Assembly: GCA_937924495.1 (NCBI GenBank)
Contig: CALDSS010000187.1
Span: 1 to 41,602 of the forward strand
Source of the DNA: an uncultured Saprospiraceae bacterium
GTDB taxonomy: Bacteria; Bacteroidota; Bacteroidia; Chitinophagales; Saprospiraceae
Length of the DNA stretch: 41,602 nucleotides
Direction of reading: 5' to 3'
The position numbers and the translations under genes are program-made. Shown piece after piece: positions 40,052-41,602 of this stretch (the first letter of the stretch is position 1; the number at the start of each line of letters is the position of its first letter). Under the pieces are notes generated by a model. That model did no database searches. It was given only the letters and a program-made list of their open reading frames with translations, and was not told where the DNA came from.

Positions 40052-41602
40052 ATGAAGTATAGACTGTTTAAACGTAAAAAGTCGAATCAATTCTTCTTCC
40101 AAATTCAGACAGACGGAGATGTGACGGTTTTGGAAAGCCAAGGTTATGACCAAAAGGACGCCAGAAACAATGGCCTTCGTTCAGTTGTAACCAATGGTGG
40201 TGATGCAGGGAAATACGAGAAGAAAACTGAAGGCGGAGAACATTATTTCATTTTAAAAGCAGGTAATGGTCAAGAAATTGCCCGTTCCGTAAAATACGGA
40301 AATGAAGGGGATGCGGACAGCTCAATTGCATTGTGCGTAAAAGAAATTCCAGGTATAGCTCCAGGAAAAGATGCTGGAGATGGAAATGCAAAAACTACCG
40401 CTACCACCACCACTACTACAACTACCACTACAACTGAAGAAGCGGGTAAGACTGTGACAGAAGGAACAAATTTGGTAGCTGCAAATCGCAACGCAAATGT
40501 TTCTATCGATGCTCCTCCTCCTCCAAAGGAAGACAAACCTAAAAAGAAACGTAAAAAGCGTAAACCTGCTGGCGAGAAAAAGCCTAAAAAAGAAAAAGTT
40601 TACCTTTCAAATGGGGAATATTACTTCAATGATATTACCTACCAAATATTTAGAAGTAGTAACGACAAGCACTACTTCACATTCAAAAACAAGGCAGAAA
40701 AAACAATCTTCCTAAACGCAGATGTCAGAGGTTTTGAGACTCAAGCTCAAGCTGAGGCAATGGTAGAGGAAGTGTTTAAATATGCTCCATTCGAGGGCAA
40801 TTACGAAGGAAAAGCTACTCGAAATGGCAAGTACTACTTTTACCTTAAAGGTGATGACGGAAAAAACCTTGCAAAAAGTTTCTTCTACGGTACTACTGAA
40901 GGGATGCAAGAAGCAATTGGCGAATTACTTGGTAACGAAGAAGCAATAGCGGCAGCCGCTGCTGCAAGAGGAGGCACCGCTGCTCCAGCACCTGCTGCCA
41001 AAGCTAACGTAGATGAATATCTTGAGTGTTCTGCTTATTCTGGAGATAGTGGATGGCACAAATTTGAAAAAGGTGGCGAGTTCTATTTTTCATATAATAA
41101 TGAAAATGGAAAATCACTGCTTCGCTCAGAAGGATATACCACAGAAAAAGCAAGAGATAATGGTATCGAGTCTGTTAAGAAAAATGCCCCATTGAGTGAA
41201 AGATGGAGTATTGGTGAGGAGGATGGAAAATGGTTCCATATTCTTAAGGCAGGTAATCACCAAGAAATTGGTCGTTCTTGTCCTCTTAATGCAAAGCCAA
41301 GTGCAATGAATTGGAGCTCCTACTCTGCAAAGAAAGTAGTTGCGAAAGCTGCTGCACCTGCACCTGCACCTGCTGCCAAAGCTAACGTAGATGAATACTT
41401 AGAATGTGCTGCTTATAGTGGAGGAACTGGTTTCCATAAGTTTGAAAAAAATGGAGAATACTACTTTGGATATAATGATGACAAAGGAAACACCATTTTG
41501 CGCTCAGAAGGTTATACCACTGAGAAAGCAAGAGACAATGGTATCGAATCTGTTAAGAAAAATGCAACCGAAGAGAAAAGATGGTCAACCATCGAAGAAA
41601 AC
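40052..41602 (+). CDS. Large multi-module YegP/DUF1508-like repeat protein (C-terminus outside window)
   Basis: From ATG 40052 the frame is open for 517 codons to the right edge. There is no signal peptide or membrane segment in the visible part, so it starts as a cytoplasmic protein. It is built of short DUF1508/YegP-like beta-beta-alpha units: ESQGYDQKDARNNGLRSVV near residue 28; FYFSYNNENGKSLLRSEGY plus NGIESVKKNAP near 345-380; and a near copy 126 residues later. Each is paired with a half-unit of the form FHILKAGNHQEIGRS. Units are separated by low-complexity linkers: a Thr run (T118-T128), PPPP then a Lys/Arg-rich patch (about 159-182), and Ala/Pro linkers (APAPAA). DUF1508 occurs in small proteins such as YegP, of unknown function. 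A giant repeat version with basic and Thr linkers is unusual. Confidence 0.8.
   Translation, partial: MKYRLFKRKKSNQFFFQIQTDGDVTVLESQGYDQKDARNNGLRSVVTNGGDAGKYEKKTEGGEHYFILKAGNGQEIARSVKYGNEGDADSSIALCVKEIPGIAPGKDAGDGNAKTTATTTTTTTTTTTEEAGKTVTEGTNLVAANRNANVSIDAPPPPKEDKPKKKRKKRKPAGEKKPKKEKVYLSNGEYYFNDITYQIFRSSNDKHYFTFKNKAEKTIFLNADVRGFETQAQAEAMVEEVFKYAPFEGNYEGKATRNGKYYFYLKGDDGKNLAKSFFYGTTEGMQEAIGELLGNEEAIAAAAAARGGTAAPAPAAKANVDEYLECSAYSGDSGWHKFEKGGEFYFSYNNENGKSLLRSEGYTTEKARDNGIESVKKNAPLSERWSIGEEDGKWFHILKAGNHQEIGRSCPLNAKPSAMNWSSYSAKKVVAKAAAPAPAPAAKANVDEYLECAAYSGGTGFHKFEKNGEYYFGYNDDKGNTILRSEGYTTEKARDNGIESVKKNATEEKRWSTIEEN
40994..41602 (+). repeat. 378-bp direct repeat inside the DUF1508-like gene
   Basis: GCTGCCAAAGCTAACGTAGA occurs at 40994 and again at 41372, exactly 378 bp (126 codons) later. 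Similarity continues from there to the window edge (for example SEGYTTEKARDNGIESVKKN in both copies). Third positions have drifted in places, so the duplication is not brand new. The second copy runs off the edge, so the total number is unknown. Confidence 0.85.

Noticed and set aside
40270-40536. 88-codon minus-strand frame with a Val run
   Set aside because: Antisense to the Thr-repeat of the DUF1508-like gene; the Val run is simply the complement of Thr codons.

Overview
The window looks like a chromosomal segment of an AT-rich Bacteroidota bacterium, most likely a Saprospiria-type marine or environmental member (the class is an inference). The evidence is four secreted proteins with type IX secretion system (T9SS) C-terminal sorting domains, SprB-type repeats, a TonB-dependent receptor with a carboxypeptidase-regulatory-like N-terminus, and several copies of the Bacteroidota promoter element TAnnTTTG. 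I recognise no tRNA, rRNA, CRISPR array, prophage or transposase.

Layout. 1-7.4 kb (minus): the N-terminal part of a large secreted PKD-like/Cys-repeat protein; an M4 metalloprotease translationally coupled to an SdpI-family membrane protein; a DUF3179 lipoprotein in an operon with an outer-membrane barrel. 7.6-10.2 kb (plus): a T9SS-exported clan GH-A glycoside hydrolase and a DUF1573 protein with a His-rich tail. 10.3-16 kb (minus): a DnaQ-like exonuclease fused to a UvrC-like GIY-YIG module, a TonB-dependent receptor, two ~120-bp inverted-repeat elements and a lamin-tail T9SS protein. 16.2-22.2 kb: a small porin-like barrel (plus), a small lipoprotein (minus) and a 1499-residue SprB-repeat protein (minus). 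22.6-34.3 kb is a housekeeping block: sppA (plus), then pnp, rpsO, infC and clpC (minus), a STAS protein (plus) and topA (minus). 34.6-39.2 kb: an AstE/aspartoacylase-like hydrolase (plus) converging on an S41 peptidase and M14 carboxypeptidase pair (minus). 39.2-41.6 kb: an 835-bp gene-free stretch, then a repeat protein built of YegP/DUF1508-like modules that runs off the right edge (plus).

Convergent gene pairs are mostly separated by strong bidirectional hairpin terminators. Two of the hairpins (24346-24383 and 35557-35594) are clearly related to each other and differ by compensatory base changes in the stem.

The most novel-looking signal is in the gap before the DUF1508 gene. A -7 promoter element at 39361 is followed, about 330 nt later, by a strong intrinsic terminator with a 9-T tail. 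Between them is no plausible gene but several perfect helices, including a pseudoknot-type arrangement inside a closing stem and a 5' segment complementary to the left arm of the terminator. It reads as an undescribed structured RNA (standalone or leader). I do not recognise it as tmRNA, RNase P RNA, SRP RNA or a known riboswitch.
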